Assembly: GCA_023512835.1 (NCBI GenBank)
Contig: CM042091.1
Span: 49,813,158-49,877,157 of the forward strand
DNA: 64,000 nucleotides
Direction: 5' to 3'
Origin: Taxillus chinensis
Lineage: Eukaryota; Streptophyta; Magnoliopsida; Santalales; Loranthaceae
Position numbers and translations under genes: made by a program. Position 1 is the stretch's first letter. Each line of letters begins with the position of its first letter. Below, one piece after another: positions 9,573 to 20,397 of the stretch. The notes under the pieces are model-generated. The model searched no databases. It was not told the DNA's origin and was given only the letters and a program-made list of their open reading frames with translations.

Positions 9573-10519
9573 TCACCACCGCCCACTAATGCCTTGAAAG
9601 AAATTGAAAATGTCTTCTTTGTGTACATTGAACCGCATGTACATGGCGGTGAGTCTGTATAAAGTCTGCTTCCTTTGATCTAAATGAGGAGAGGTCTCCC
9701 TTGCAAAGTCCGTGGATCGCTCCACATGAACACCGTGTGCTGGCGGTTGTGATGGAGGAGGAACATTGGTTGCCCAATGACCTCTAGTACTGACCCCCAA
9801 ACCTCCTTCAGCTTGCAATACTCTTAACACCCAGTGAGAAGGAAAAGTAATGCTCTCCATGGAGGAAAAATGTAAAGCAAGCATGCTTTGAAATATCACA
9901 CACAAAATTCTGCCATTTATCTGCTTGGATGAGTTTTTCTTCCACCATTGAAAAATGGTAGTGGCCCAATCCACATTTAGCATATGATCAATGCTATACA
10001 TGAACTCCAGGTGTGGCTTAGGCACCTTATCTAGCCCACTGTGCTGAATCAATAAGCATTTCCCTACCAGGTAAGCTAGGCATCTAAATTTTCCAACAAA
10101 ACCATTCTTGGTATCACCTTCGACTTTGAAATTTTTTAGCATAGTTACATACGTGCCAAATTCTCCTAGGCTTAGGCGAGGAAACTATCACTTGGGTTCG
10201 GGGAGGTTAAAGCAATTTCTAATAATATCGGGGGTTATTCTGACACAAACCCCTTGCACGACCCCTATCGGTTCATCCTCATTCCCAGAGACAGATGCAT
10301 AGAAGTCTTGTAAGGTAGAATAGGAAATAGGCGCTGGGCGAATCCTAACCTTTGTAATCCCGAGTTTGAATTTTAACGACCACCTCTAGCCCGACCCGGC
10401 TCCGCAAGCCTCCAAAGCTCGTATCAAGAGCATGTCCCAAGAGTATCTCCTCCTCGGCTTGGTTATCAAGCACTAGGTGAGTGCACCTCCTCTTAGCCAG
10501 TCCTCCTTGTGCGCACCAT
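9573..10519 (-). pseudogene. Athila third ORF, N-terminal plant-transposon-type domain
   Basis: A likely start codon is at 10519 (MVRTRRT), soon after a TATA box and a pyrimidine-rich leader. Broken frames then give DFYASVSGNEDEPIGVVQG and VRITPDIIRNCFNLP (10190-10320), followed by a long intact stretch (9573-10142) with GKFRCLAYLVGKCLL, LEFMYSIDHMLNVDWATTI and QINGRILCVIFQSML, and near the end KQTLYRLTAMYMRFNVHKE. The pattern FY..V.G..V.IT.D.I...NLP is that of the putative plant transposon protein family that I know from env-like positions of plant retroelements. Function is unknown. Stops near 10500 and 10190 break the gene. Confidence 0.65.
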
Positions 10520-10642
10520 CTTTGGAATGAGAAAATAAGAACAAAGAGCGGAAAAGCGAAGAAGCGAGAGAGCAAAAGGGCGAGTTTCTCTAATACTCGG
10601 ATCTGGAGTGATTTTGGTGTGGAAGCCTTTGAAGATGGCCTC

Positions 10643-10652
10643 CCTTTATATA
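10643..10652 (-). promoter_or_regulatory. Internal TATA box upstream of the Athila third ORF
   Basis: The minus strand reads CTATATAAAGGG here, a strong plant TATA match, about 125 bp before the likely start codon at 10519. The leader between them is rich in pyrimidines (CTCTCTCGCTTCTTCGC around 10560). The site is inside the element, 6 kb from the 5' LTR. Confidence 0.6.
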
Positions 10653-10688
10653 GCGTGCGAAAGGAAAGATACTCCAATTGGCGTGATA

Positions 10689-11077
10689 CACGTGCCCCAA
10701 CTTTCAGAGTGTTCGACCAAAATACCCTCTGCACGTGAATTGGCTGAATTGGCGTGCGAGTCGAGAATCGTCCCAAACTTTGGTGGTGGGTCCCCACTGA
10801 TGCAAGCAATACTTCCTGCACGTGAATTGTAGGAAGCTTCCAGGAGGGCTAAAATCGGTATTTTGCATTTTTGGGCCTCCATACAACGACTAGCAAATTG
10901 CGTGCAAGAGTAAACGTGAATCACATGGTCCTCATCTACCATTCCAGAAAGTTACAACTCAAAAGGAGGTGCACGTGAATTGGGCAATTCACGTGCAAAA
11001 TCACGATCGAACTGTTGGCCCAAATTTCTCCACTGAGTTGATTATGCATTATGGACCATCTTTAACTCTTGCACGTG
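10689..11077 (-). promoter_or_regulatory. Internal G-box array upstream of the Athila third ORF
   Basis: Six perfect CACGTG words lie at 10689, 10732, 10819, 10972, 10990 and 11072. Most are in the context GCACGTGAATT, and two face each other (10972 and 10990). The LTR U3 uses the same words. Together with the TATA box at 10643-10652 this looks like an internal promoter with LTR-like enhancer content. Activity is inferred. Confidence 0.55.
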
Positions 11078-11394
11078 AATTGTTTGCTTTTGGGCTTCAC
11101 TTGCCCCTTGCTCCTTGACTTTGACTTTAAAAATAATTCCACAAGTTCAGGTCCCAATAATTTGCTCATCCTGCACATAGTTAACTAAGAAAGGAACAAA
11201 GTCTTCTGCACAATGGTTAGCTTGCAAACAAATTTATTGAATAAAATAAATAAAAGAAATAACATAAAATAAAACATAGCAATAAACATTGGGTTGCCTC
11301 CCAACCAGCGCTTTATTTAAAGTCTGTAGCTAGACTTTCAGTTATGATCAAGCAATGGTGAAAGAGAGGGAATCAACTATCTCCCTCTGAGTTG
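11078..11394 (-). other. Athila inter-ORF region with the GGGAGGCAACCC hallmark
   Basis: This stretch separates pol from the third ORF. At about 11287-11312 the minus strand reads AAGCGCTGGTTGGGAGGCAACCC, a phrase typical of Athila elements just after the pol stop. No coding domain is visible. Confidence 0.6.
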
Positions 11395-12460
11395 AATCAA
11401 AGTATGGTTTCGACTTTGCCATTCACCCAAAATTTCTTGCCATCTACTGACTTGGAGCTCAAAGCTCCCATATGGCTTCTTATCAACTATCACAAAAGGT
11501 CCCATCCACTTGGACCTTAATTTGCCAGGAAATAACCTCGACCTTGTGTTAAATAGAAGAACTTTCCGTCCTAAGGTTAAAGGTTCATTGTTGAGTTTAC
11601 TATCATGCCATTTCTTAGTTCTTTCTTTGTAGAATTTAGCATATCATAGGCATCCAACCTAAGCTCATCTAACTCAATTAATTGAGTCATCCTAAGCTCC
11701 TTGATCTCTTGTGGGTTAAAATTTAACTTCTTGAAGGCCCAATGGCCTTGTGTTCTAGTTCCAAAGGCAAGTGACATGCCTTACCATATAGAATACGGTA
11801 AGGTGACATCCCAATGGGAGTTTCGTAAGCTGTCCTATATGCCCATAAGGCTTCATCAAGCCTTTGAGACCAATCTTTCCTATTGACTCCAACGGTTTTC
11901 TCTAAAATGGCCTTAATCTCTCTGTTGGACATACGCTTGTCCATTAGCTTGTGGGTGGTAAGCTAAAGACTTCCTATGAGTGACACCATACTTGTTCAAT
12001 AATTTATCAAACAATTTGTTGCAGAAATGACTACCCTCATCATTGATTATGGCCCTTGGTGTCCCAAACGGCTAAAGATGTTCCTAGTAAGGAAGTGAGT
12101 CACAACCCTAGCATTATTCACTCTAGTAGGAATAGCTTCTACCCACTTAGACACATAATCCACAACGAGCAAAATGTATGAGTACCCATCGAATTGGGGA
12201 ATGGCCCCATGAAGTCAATGCCCCAAATGTCAAAAATTTCAACTGGAAGAATTCCGATTAAGGGCATCTCATTTTTCCTAGACAAACCACCTACCCTTTG
12301 ACATCTATCACACTTTTTGATGTAGGCATAGGTGTCTTTCACCATGTGAGGCCAATAAAAGCCACACCTGCATGATCTTAGCCACAGTTCTTTGCACCCC
12401 AAAGTGGCCCCCATAATGTGATGCATGACAATGATGTATTATGTCATCTACCTCCTCCTC
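11395..12460 (-). pseudogene. Athila integrase
   Basis: The N-terminal zinc-binding region is at 12300-12450 (H-H spacing and CDRCQRVGG). The catalytic core starts with [12 protein letters not shown] (about 12190). Later come [18 protein letters not shown] (11890-11944), [18 protein letters not shown] and [14 protein letters not shown] (11740-11860). The C-terminal part is in another frame at 11395-11577 with KWMGPFVIV and WVNG. Several frameshifts interrupt the core, including around 11950-12130. The domain order is normal for a Ty3 integrase, and the protein would insert the element cDNA into host DNA. Confidence 0.8.
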
Positions 12461-13900
12461 AAGGACACACTTTCTTATGATTTGGTCTGGACACCTCCTA
12501 TAAAGAATTGGGTCTTCCCAAATGTATTTCTTAGCATCCTTTACCAATTTCTTTTCTGGTGGTAGTCTAAGCTTGCTGGGTATGAACCCGGTGGCTAAAT
12601 AATTTGCTATGTCAACAAACCAAGGAAGATGATGCACCTCAAACAACTTCTCATCAGGAAAGTCATCTACAATGGGTAGAGACTTAGGTGCGTTCTCCGC
12701 ACGGGAGAGGTGATCGGCCACATAATTTAGGGCTCCCTTTGTGTCTCTAATTTCAAGGTCAAATTCTGTAAGAGGAGAACCCATCTAATCAGCGTGGCTT
12801 AGCTTCTTTTTTAGCAAACAAATATTTCAACGCAGCATGATCGGTATAAACAATGACTTTAGACCCCAAAAGGTAGGGTCTAAACTTGTTGCGACCATAA
12901 ACCACGGCTAGCGACTCTTTCTCGGTGGTGGTATAGTTCGTTGAGCATCATCTAAGGTCTTACTAGCATAGTAAATGACCCTAAACACCTTTTCTCGCCT
13001 TTGCCCTAAGACTACCCCACGAGCATAATCACTCGCATCTCGTTAGCTCGAAAAGGTTGAGCCCGGTCGGGTGTGACCATATCAGGTCGATGGCTAACTT
13101 ACCTTGAGGATGTTAAAAGCAAGCGATCTTCATTAAACTCAAAGCTTGTGTCTTTTTCTAACAACCTACTCATGGGTTTTGCAATTTTTGAGAAGTCCTT
13201 AATGAATCTCCTATAAAAGCCAGGCATGGCCAAGGAAACTTCTCACTCCTTTTTTCATTAGTTGGAGGTGGCGAGTCTCGATAGTGGAGATTTTTGCCTT
13301 GTCTACCTCCAAACCATGTGCCTCTAGAACTATCCCCTCATTACCATGAAATGGCATTTCTCCCAATTTAGGACTAGTTCCTTCTCCTCACATCTCTCTA
13401 AGACCACATCTAGATTTTTTAAACCTTTGTTGGTAGGAGGAACCAAACACCGGAGTCATCCATGAAGACCTCCATGATCTCCTTAACCAAACCCCGAAAA
13501 ATAGCCATCATACACCTTTGAAAGGTGGCGGGGGCATTACAAAGCCCAAATGGCATTCTCTAAATGCGAATGTGCCAAAAGGGCACGTGAAGGTGGTCTT
13601 TTCTTGGTCCTCGGGCTTAACCATGATCTGATTATACCCGGAATAGCCATCTAAAAAGCGATAGTGACTATATCCGGCTAACTTTATCCAACATTTGGTC
13701 AATGAAAGGAAGAGGAAAATGATCCTTCCTAGTGGCCTTGTTCAGCTTCTATAGTCAACACACACTCTCCACCCCGTCAGGTGCGAGATGGGATCAATTC
13801 ATTTTTCTCATTCTTAATCACAGTCATGCCCCCTTTCTTGGGCACACATGCGATGGACTCACCCCCTCCTTTATCTGAAATAGCATAAATTATACCCGCA
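12461..13900 (-). pseudogene. Athila reverse transcriptase and RNase H
   Basis: RT is recognisable at 13508-13702 by FLDGYSGYNQI and the following EKTTFTCPFGTFAFR. RNase H lies at 12700-12960, with a [16 protein letters not shown] context in a broken frame and DTKGALNYVADHLSRAENAP at the end of ORF 12308-12784. Frameshifts are frequent between 12790 and 13500, and the catalytic DD box region is not in one readable frame. The spacer joining RNase H to integrase (KKYIWEDPILYRRCPDQIIRK type) is well preserved. Confidence 0.75.
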
Positions 13901-13999
13901 TTTTTCCATTTTAAAATTTCTTTTCTAACAACTTCTTTCATAGCGAGGTTTAATCTTCTTTGTCTTTCGGCATGGGTTTAAAATCATCATTCATTAAAA

Positions 14000-14480
14000 T
14001 CTTATGCATGCAAATCCCTGGACTAATACCCCTAATGTCTTGAATGTTCCATCCTAGGGCCTTTTTGTGTTTCCTAAGGACTTTAACAATTGAGTACACT
14101 CCACATCATTCAAATTAGAAGCAACAATAACAGGGAATTGATTTGTAGAGTCTAGAAATTCATACCTTAGGTGTCCAGGCAGCTCCTTGGGTTTTGGAGT
14201 GGAGGCATGTCATCTTCTTTCTCCTCCTCGGCTTGCTCCAAAGAGTTTGTAATTTGCTCATTTTCCTCAGTTGTCAAGTACATCTCTTCATCTTGTTGAG
14301 CTTATGAGTGAAGGGCTCCATCATTGGTGGTAGTAATTTCTTCGCCAAGTAGTCTTCCACCAATTTCTCGGGTCTTGACCCCAAAGGCAATCCTCCTCCT
14401 CTTGACCTTGCAAAGCCTTCCCCATGTGGAAGACTAAGGTCTCCTCATTAATTCTCAGAGTTAGCTGCCCTTGAGCAACA
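14000..14480 (-). other. Athila protease to RT linker, frame-disrupted
   Basis: No open frame longer than about 60 codons survives. By position this is the segment between the aspartic protease and RT. Acidic-rich codons (GAA/GAG repeats on the minus strand, 14215-14290) agree with the charged linker usual at this place in Athila pol. Confidence 0.4.
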
Positions 14481-14800
14481 TCAATCAATGCCCGACCCGT
14501 TCAGAAGCGGTCTTCCAAGGAGTAGGTGAACTCCTCTATCTTCTTCCATCTCCAAAACAACAAAGTCCGTTGGAAATATGAAGGAACCCACTTTGGCTAA
14601 CACGTCTTCAATTATCCCTTCAGGCCTTCCAGTGGACCGGTCAACAAGCCGCAATGATATGGAAGTGGGCTTCATGCCCTTAAGCCCAAGCCGCTTGTGC
14701 AAAGCAAAGGAAATCAAATTGATGCGGCCCCTAAATCACATAGGGCTGCTTCTTTGCGATGCGTGCCAATCACACAAGGGAGATTAAAGCTGCTCGGATC
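14481..14800 (-). pseudogene. Athila aspartic protease, C-terminal part
   Basis: The frame at 14481-14717 shows LKGMKPTSISLRLVDRST, then EGIIEDVLAKVGSFIFPTDF and the flap-to-end motif HLLLGRPLLNGSGID. These are the standard second half of a Ty3 plant retroelement protease. The N-terminal catalytic DxGAS motif would lie just upstream, at 14720-14800, in a different frame (the region reads INLISFALHKR downstream of it), and I could not place it with confidence. Confidence 0.75.
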
Positions 14801-15847
14801 TTTATGCTTGATGGGCAAACTCCGTTGAACAACACTGCTTCACCTCGTTAGTAGACTGCCACCGTCTCATGATCCCCATATTTCCTCTTCTTTGTCACAA
14901 AATCTTTGATGTATTTTCGTACCTAGGCATCTGCTCCAAAACTTCCACAAATGGAATGTTAATCTCAAGCTTCTTGAACAAACTCAGGAAGCGCTCATAC
15001 TCTTCTTGACCCTCTGGTTCCTCGGCCTCGAGGAAATGGCATAGTAGGCCTTGAGCTCTTGGCCCTTGTTCTCTTGGTATTGCTGTCTTGACTCATTGCT
15101 TGTCCTTCTTTTCTTGCACTTTTTCTTGAGCTTCCAAGGGTCTGCTTTGTTCTTCGGAATTGCCTTCTTCGTAGGCTCTTGACTTCATTCGTGTCTTCCC
15201 GCTCCTTAGAGTGATAGCCTTGCAACTCTCCTTGGGGTTCACCTCGGTGTCACTTGGAAAAGTATTGGTTGACACCCTTTGATTAGCATTTGTGCCATAC
15301 TCACAAGTAACTTCTCCATATTCTTAATTGAAGATTCTATTGTGACTACCCTTTCCTCCAAATTATCCTCTCTTTTGGTTGGCTCATCCACGTTCGATAT
15401 ACCCTTCCTCTTTCTTGTTGTTGAGGCCGAGGTTTACCTTTCGAATCCACGGAGGTGGGTGTAAATAATTATCCGTAGCATCCGGATTCGCTTAAATCCC
15501 AGGGGCACATATTTGTCTTGAAATGAGGTATCTCCCCTCGGTTCTGAATTCTCTGAAATGGTTGAGATTGTTGCTGATTTTGGTTGTATCCTTGTTGTTG
15601 TTGTTGAGGATAAAATTGCCTTTTTAGTACAAGCCCTTTCCTCCAACATAATTTGCTTCTTCGAGCTCCACTCCAGCCCTGCTCAGCTTCTTGGTAAAGC
15701 TTGTTGTGATCCTTGAACTTTAAGAGCCAATACTTCCATGCCTTTCACTAAAGCTTGAATCGTGTGCTTGCACATCATTGGAAGAATTTTCAAGCTGAAG
15801 CAATCTTCTCCCTTGGCTTTGAAGTACGCACATTAGACCACTGGCAA
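14801..15847 (-). pseudogene. Athila gag C-terminal region and gag-protease linker
   Basis: Broken frames encode charged, low-complexity protein. One piece reads NPKESCKAITLRSGK (about 15170-15245), a phrase I associate with the Athila gag-protease junction. Another is Gln/Asn/Pro-rich (15545-15640). No intact zinc knuckle was found. Confidence 0.55.
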
Positions 15848-16850
15848 TCAGCTAATGACGGCCTCTCCAAGAGCTCTGCTCTTTGCGTCGGGCTCTAGAT
15901 TCATCAAGCATCCTCCAGCAGCTGCATTCACCTGTCTTGTGAATGGGATGAAGACTTGTGTAGAAAGATTCAATTTGAATCCATGGGGTCTTCCATGATC
16001 AGGGCATCTTCTCACTAAATCTTTGAAACGCTCCCAAGCTTCGTGAAGAGTCTCCATCTCATCTTGCCTGAACCTGCTAATCTCTCCTCTAAGTTGGATC
16101 ACCTTGGAAGGAGGGAAGTACTTTGACATGAACTTGGTCTGCATCTCCTCCCAAGTGTTGATTGAACCTTGTTGGCGGACTGTTGAACCAGCCAAGAGCT
16201 CTATCCCTAAAGAGAAAGGAAAAGCCTTAGCTTTATTGCCTCCTCCGACACATTGTTGATCTTGATGGTGTCACAAACCTGGTAGGAACCTCATCAAATC
16301 TTGGTGTGGATCATCCACGGTTGTTCCTCCAAACGCGTTGTTGCTCACCATGTTGATCAATGCGGCTTGACTTCGAAGCTATTCGCTTGGACTCTTGTCT
16401 GCCGAATCCCCGAATAATGGTCGACATCATCGGCCTCGCATAATCTAAGAAGGTTACGGGCATAAACCTGTTACCCTCTTACCCTTGGATATTGGCCATT
16501 ATAATTGGCCCCTCCTTGCAGGTGCGCCACCATCGGGTCCGAGATCCGCCATCGGATCGCCTACGGATTGCTCCAAGCCTTGTAGTGTTTCTTCAACCTC
16601 ACGTCTTGCTTCCCTAGTGCTCTCTGGCCCGAGCTTCGAACAACCTTTCGAGGTTCCAGAGTAAATTGTATATCCTCCTCTCTTTGCATGCACAACTAGG
16701 AATCCTTGATGTATGTTCCTGTAAACAACAACAAGAACACACCCAAGACTCCGAACAATGCAAAATAAACAAATAAAGAACACAAAATAACGAAAAAGTA
16801 AAGACAAAATAAAACACCAAGATCGGAATTCAAACAATTTCACTCAATGT
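15848..16850 (-). pseudogene. Athila gag
   Basis: The capsid core is at 15848-16195: TWEEMQTKFMSKYFPP, then QLRGEISRFRQDEMETLHEAWERFKDL and CPDHGRP. This is the retrotransposon gag signature (W..F...FFP, E.L.EAW.RFK.L). Upstream, 16196-16500 is frame-broken, and 16499-16843 includes the region next to the PBS. Gag would assemble the particle that packages the RNA. The copy is not intact. Confidence 0.78.
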
Positions 16851-16878
16851 TGATTTTAAAAACTAGTTAACCGTTGAA

Positions 16879-16895
16879 TCCCGCAACGGCGCCAA
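16879..16895 (-). promoter_or_regulatory. Athila primer binding site (tRNA-Asp type)
   Basis: The minus strand reads TGGCGCCGTTGCGGGAT, beginning two bases from the LTR end. It is complementary to the 3' end of plant tRNA-Asp except at one internal base, and is the normal Athila site. Confidence 0.85.
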
Positions 16896-16897
16896 TT

Positions 16898-18415
16898 TGA
16901 TGAGACAAGATTTTTAGCCTCTCTAAAAGAGCTAGCTAATGTCGTTAAATCCTCTTCAAAATAATAAATTCCCTAAGTTTGCACTAAAAGAATAGCGGCA
17001 AGAAAGGGGTCGAACCCACGGGGATTAACCTAGTTCTCTAGTTCTCAAATCAAATCACCCAATTACTCTTGTTATATAAAATGTCTTGGCAAAAAGTTTT
17101 CTTTTTTAAACTAAAGATCTAATTTTTATTTGGTTTTCTGAATAAACAAAGAAAGTAAACTGATTTTAGGATTAAGATTCAAGGATTAAAAGCATCTAGG
17201 GTCACAATTTCACCTCCTATGTTATCTCTCTTGGTTCATGGTATTAGGGTTGTCCGATTGAAAACATGCTAAACATAAGCCAAGGACAACAAATGGTCAT
17301 TGAGGTCCTTTTAAGAGTTGTATGCAGGAATGGTCATCAAAACACACAAACATGCAAAGCGATAAATCATACTTGCAAAAGGATAATGATCACACCAATT
17401 ACAAATAAGTTATGAATCTCAATCTGCCCCAGACTAGGGCTAAGAATACCAAGGTGTACATCCAAAGATAGAATTAAAACGGTTCATAAAACATGCAAAA
17501 CTTCAATCATCCAGACCCAATATTCATAAACACGGCAAAACAACAAGGGGGTACACATTGCTCCCCTAGATTAAAAGACTACTCACGCATGATTACAAGC
17601 AAAACCATAGCGAGAAAAGCTAAACATCTTCTTCTTGATCACACGCAAGCAAAGCTTCAAATCCAAGCTCCAAAATCCTGACGGGCGCTGCTGCGACGGC
17701 CGGCAGCTGGGCGGCTGCTCTCCTAGGTCAAGGGACAGCCTCCAGGCGTGGAGCCTCTCTCTCTCTAAAACGTGTAGGGGGTTAGGCATCCATAGCGAGG
17801 CGTGGAGGCTTGTATTTATAGAGTTTGGATGGGCTTTGAGGTGTGTACCCTAGCCCATCTATCAAAAACGACGTAGTTTTGATAAGTAACACTCGAAACT
17901 TTAAAATCTACATCTTCCATCCACAATTTGGACTTGGGCCTTCAGGAACAAATGATCAGCATGAAAAAACGATAGGATCGGTCCAAAAATATCTCTGCAC
18001 GCCAATTTGCACGTGATATGGTGAATTCACGTGCACCACCAAATCAGCTCAAACTTCTCCCCAAGCTTCCTTGCATCCTGTAGAGGCCTGAGGGGCAAAA
18101 ATAGGCTTGCATGTGAATTGGGTGAATTCACGTGCAGATCAAAATCAGCTCCAAATGCTCTGAAATTTCTGTGGCAGGTAGAGGACATCTTTCTAAGAAA
18201 CTTTTGTTCTTGCACGCCAATTGTTTGAGGCCATCTACTATGTCAAAAGTGAGGTCCAAAACCTGCCAAAACAGCTTAAAAGCGCATGTATTTGCAACTA
18301 GCATCTTCCTAGGGGTTAGAGCAAATATATATGATATATGAGGCAATAAGGCTCTAATCATGCTCTTAACATCCTAAATAAACACTAGAATAACGGCATA
18401 AAATGCACGTTATCA
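16898..18415 (-). repeat. Athila 5' LTR
   Basis: It matches the left LTR (5216-6736) nearly throughout. It starts TGATGAGACAAG where the left copy has TGACAGACAAG, and ends CACGTTATCA. The promoter elements are conserved: TATA at 17813-17820 and palindrome at 17860-17884. Small indels separate the two copies, for example near 17530 and 17690. Confidence 0.92.
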
Positions 18416-18880
18416 GATACTCTGATGCCGACTTCGCTGGATGTCGCATCGACAGGAAGAGCACAAGTGGTACGTGTCAATTTCTTGGAAATCGATTGAT
18501 CTCATGGTTCAGTAAGAAGCAGAATTCCGTATCAACCTCTACTGCTGAGGCGGAATATATAGGCTGGGGGAGTTCTTTGCGCACGAACTCTGGGATGCAA
18601 AGTCGACTTACTGACTACGGGTTGAACATGTCATCTATTCCACTCTCTTTGCGACAACACTAGTGCAATTGCTATTAGCAACAATCTGTCATGCACCCTA
18701 AGACGAAGCATATTGAGGTCAGGTATCACTTCATACGCGACCATGTTCTCAAACATCACATTTCATTGGAACATGTTCTTTTCAAGATCAACTGGCGAGA
18801 CATTCTTACAAAGCCCCTACGATGCAAGATTCTACGAACTACTCTTCCGATTAGGTATGCTTGACTTCTCTGCATAGCTT
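18416..18880 (+). pseudogene. Sirevirus composite RNase H
   Basis: The copia RNase H resumes after the Athila insertion with YSDADFAGCRIDRKSTSG, then CQFLGNRLISWFSKKQNSV and STAEAEY (18420-18560). Further pieces continue in other frames: DNTSAIAISNN (18660-18690), an IEVRYHFIRDH-type segment (18710-18745) and a C-terminal RLGMLDF (about 18850). Catalytic Asp and Glu positions of the early motifs are visible. Frameshifts near 18560, 18660 and 18790 break it. Confidence 0.85.
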
Positions 18881-20397
18881 CACATTTAATTTGCCCAACA
18901 ATATACTTACTATCAGAACATGCATTGTGCTTTTATTGAAAGTGGAAGATACATCTTGATTTTAATGCTGATCATACTTACTTGATTAACGGCTTCATGC
19001 TTCGATATTAATATCAACTTCATTTTGGGAGGATGCTTGCGTTTCCCGATGAGTCATTTAAGTAACATGATTAAAGATCATATGATTTACCTCTTTCTGG
19101 TTTCATGATCTTAATTTCCACTTAATCACCACATGACAACAACATGTTCATTTAGATTACTCTATTAACATGTATAGTTGAAGAAATGAAATGGGTTAGC
19201 TCGGAATGCCTGGTGGATGAATACTCAATCGCAATGATCAAACGCTAAAGTATAGTTTTCTAATAAGATAAACGATGCTGAATTCTACAAACCGAAAATG
19301 TCAATCGAGAGGATTGCACAATCTACGGGGGAGAAAATGCTTTATATATTATTCGATAATACCCCGTATATGTCTCATGACCTCTTTTCTGGTATCTATT
19401 TGAGGGGAGCTTTTCATTGAGAGGATTAAATGATCTATGGGGGAGCGATAATGAACCCCTAATATGTCTCGGATACTTCCTCCTCTAAACTTTTACTTAG
19501 GATCTGACGGGACATGTTGTTTTGGATCGGAAAAGTGGCATGCTTGGATGTATTTTCTTTCTTCAACCATGCATTTTAATCGGCTAATCACCGCTTACTT
19601 TTGACACGTGTTCGCTTCCACATTTTCACTCATGAATCCTAAATTGGCCAAATCATATGATCTTTAATTAATCTTAGCTACGTTGTTCAGAAGACGGTTT
19701 CTCTATGTTGACCTATATGAACTTGTGTATGGTTATCCGACATATGCCCTGATTCGGTAATATTGCTCATTCTCACGTATGTATCTGTCTCTTACATGCT
19801 TTGTAATGCATAAGTTCTGTTTCTCATTAGTTCGGATTATGTCGTTTTTCACGATTATTTTCCTTAATCCGTACTAATCCTTGCCATTAAGCTTTTGTAT
19901 TTTCGAGTTCATTTTTTTTTTAGCTACGGAGTTCAGATTCTCTTTGCAAGCGTATCGATAAATCTAGTCCATAGTCTTGGATTTAAAGTGTTGTGGTACT
20001 TCTCTTCTCTTCGACTTATTGACTGCAAAGGAATCTACTTTACTCTCTCACCGAACTCGTCTACTACGGGCACGGTCTACTTTTCATCCGGATACTCTTC
20101 CTCGACTATTATTTACTCCGGATGATTGTCGGTTCATTCCTCGGGACTCCTGACACAGTCTAATTGCGATGATCCAAGTCTTCCTATATGTCGCGTGCTT
20201 TTGAGGAGAAATCATGATGATTCATTAAATGCAAATCTCGGGATGCACACACACTTCTCTGGATGGCAACCAGCTGTTACGCTTACTTAGTCATGCGGTC
20301 TCCACGACATCATTTCATTCGGAGGCGCATCGATATTTAGACTAATGACATCAGCCTGTCAAGTGGGTCCCTATTTCACTCGCCAATTCCTAGACCA
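18881..20397 (+). other. Sirevirus spacer between pol and the third ORF, with polypurine tracts
   Basis: No coding domain is visible in 1.5 kb. Two similar phrases contain polypurine tracts: GAGAGGATTGCACAATCTACGGGGGAGA (about 19309-19336) and GAGAGGATTAAATGATCTATGGGGGAG (about 19418-19445), each followed by AAT...CCCC and ATATGTCTC. Sireviruses are known to carry multiple polypurine tracts before the 3' LTR. The words CATCCGG and TTACTCCGGATGA near 20090-20125 echo the LTR vocabulary. Confidence 0.55.

Larger units (their letters stand above)
5216..18415 (-). mobile_element. Athila-type Ty3 retrotransposon with third ORF
   Basis: Two LTRs of about 1.52 kb bound a 10.2-kb interior on the minus strand holding gag, protease, RT-RNase H, integrase and a third ORF. 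The PBS, TGGCGCCGTTGCGGGAT, is the Athila type, complementary to tRNA-Asp. After pol comes the phrase GCGCTGGTTGGGAGGCAACCC, a hallmark of Athila. The third ORF joins a plant-transposon-type domain to a Ulp1-like protease domain and has its own TATA box. The LTRs are very alike, so the insertion is fairly young, yet all ORFs are broken. Confidence 0.9.
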
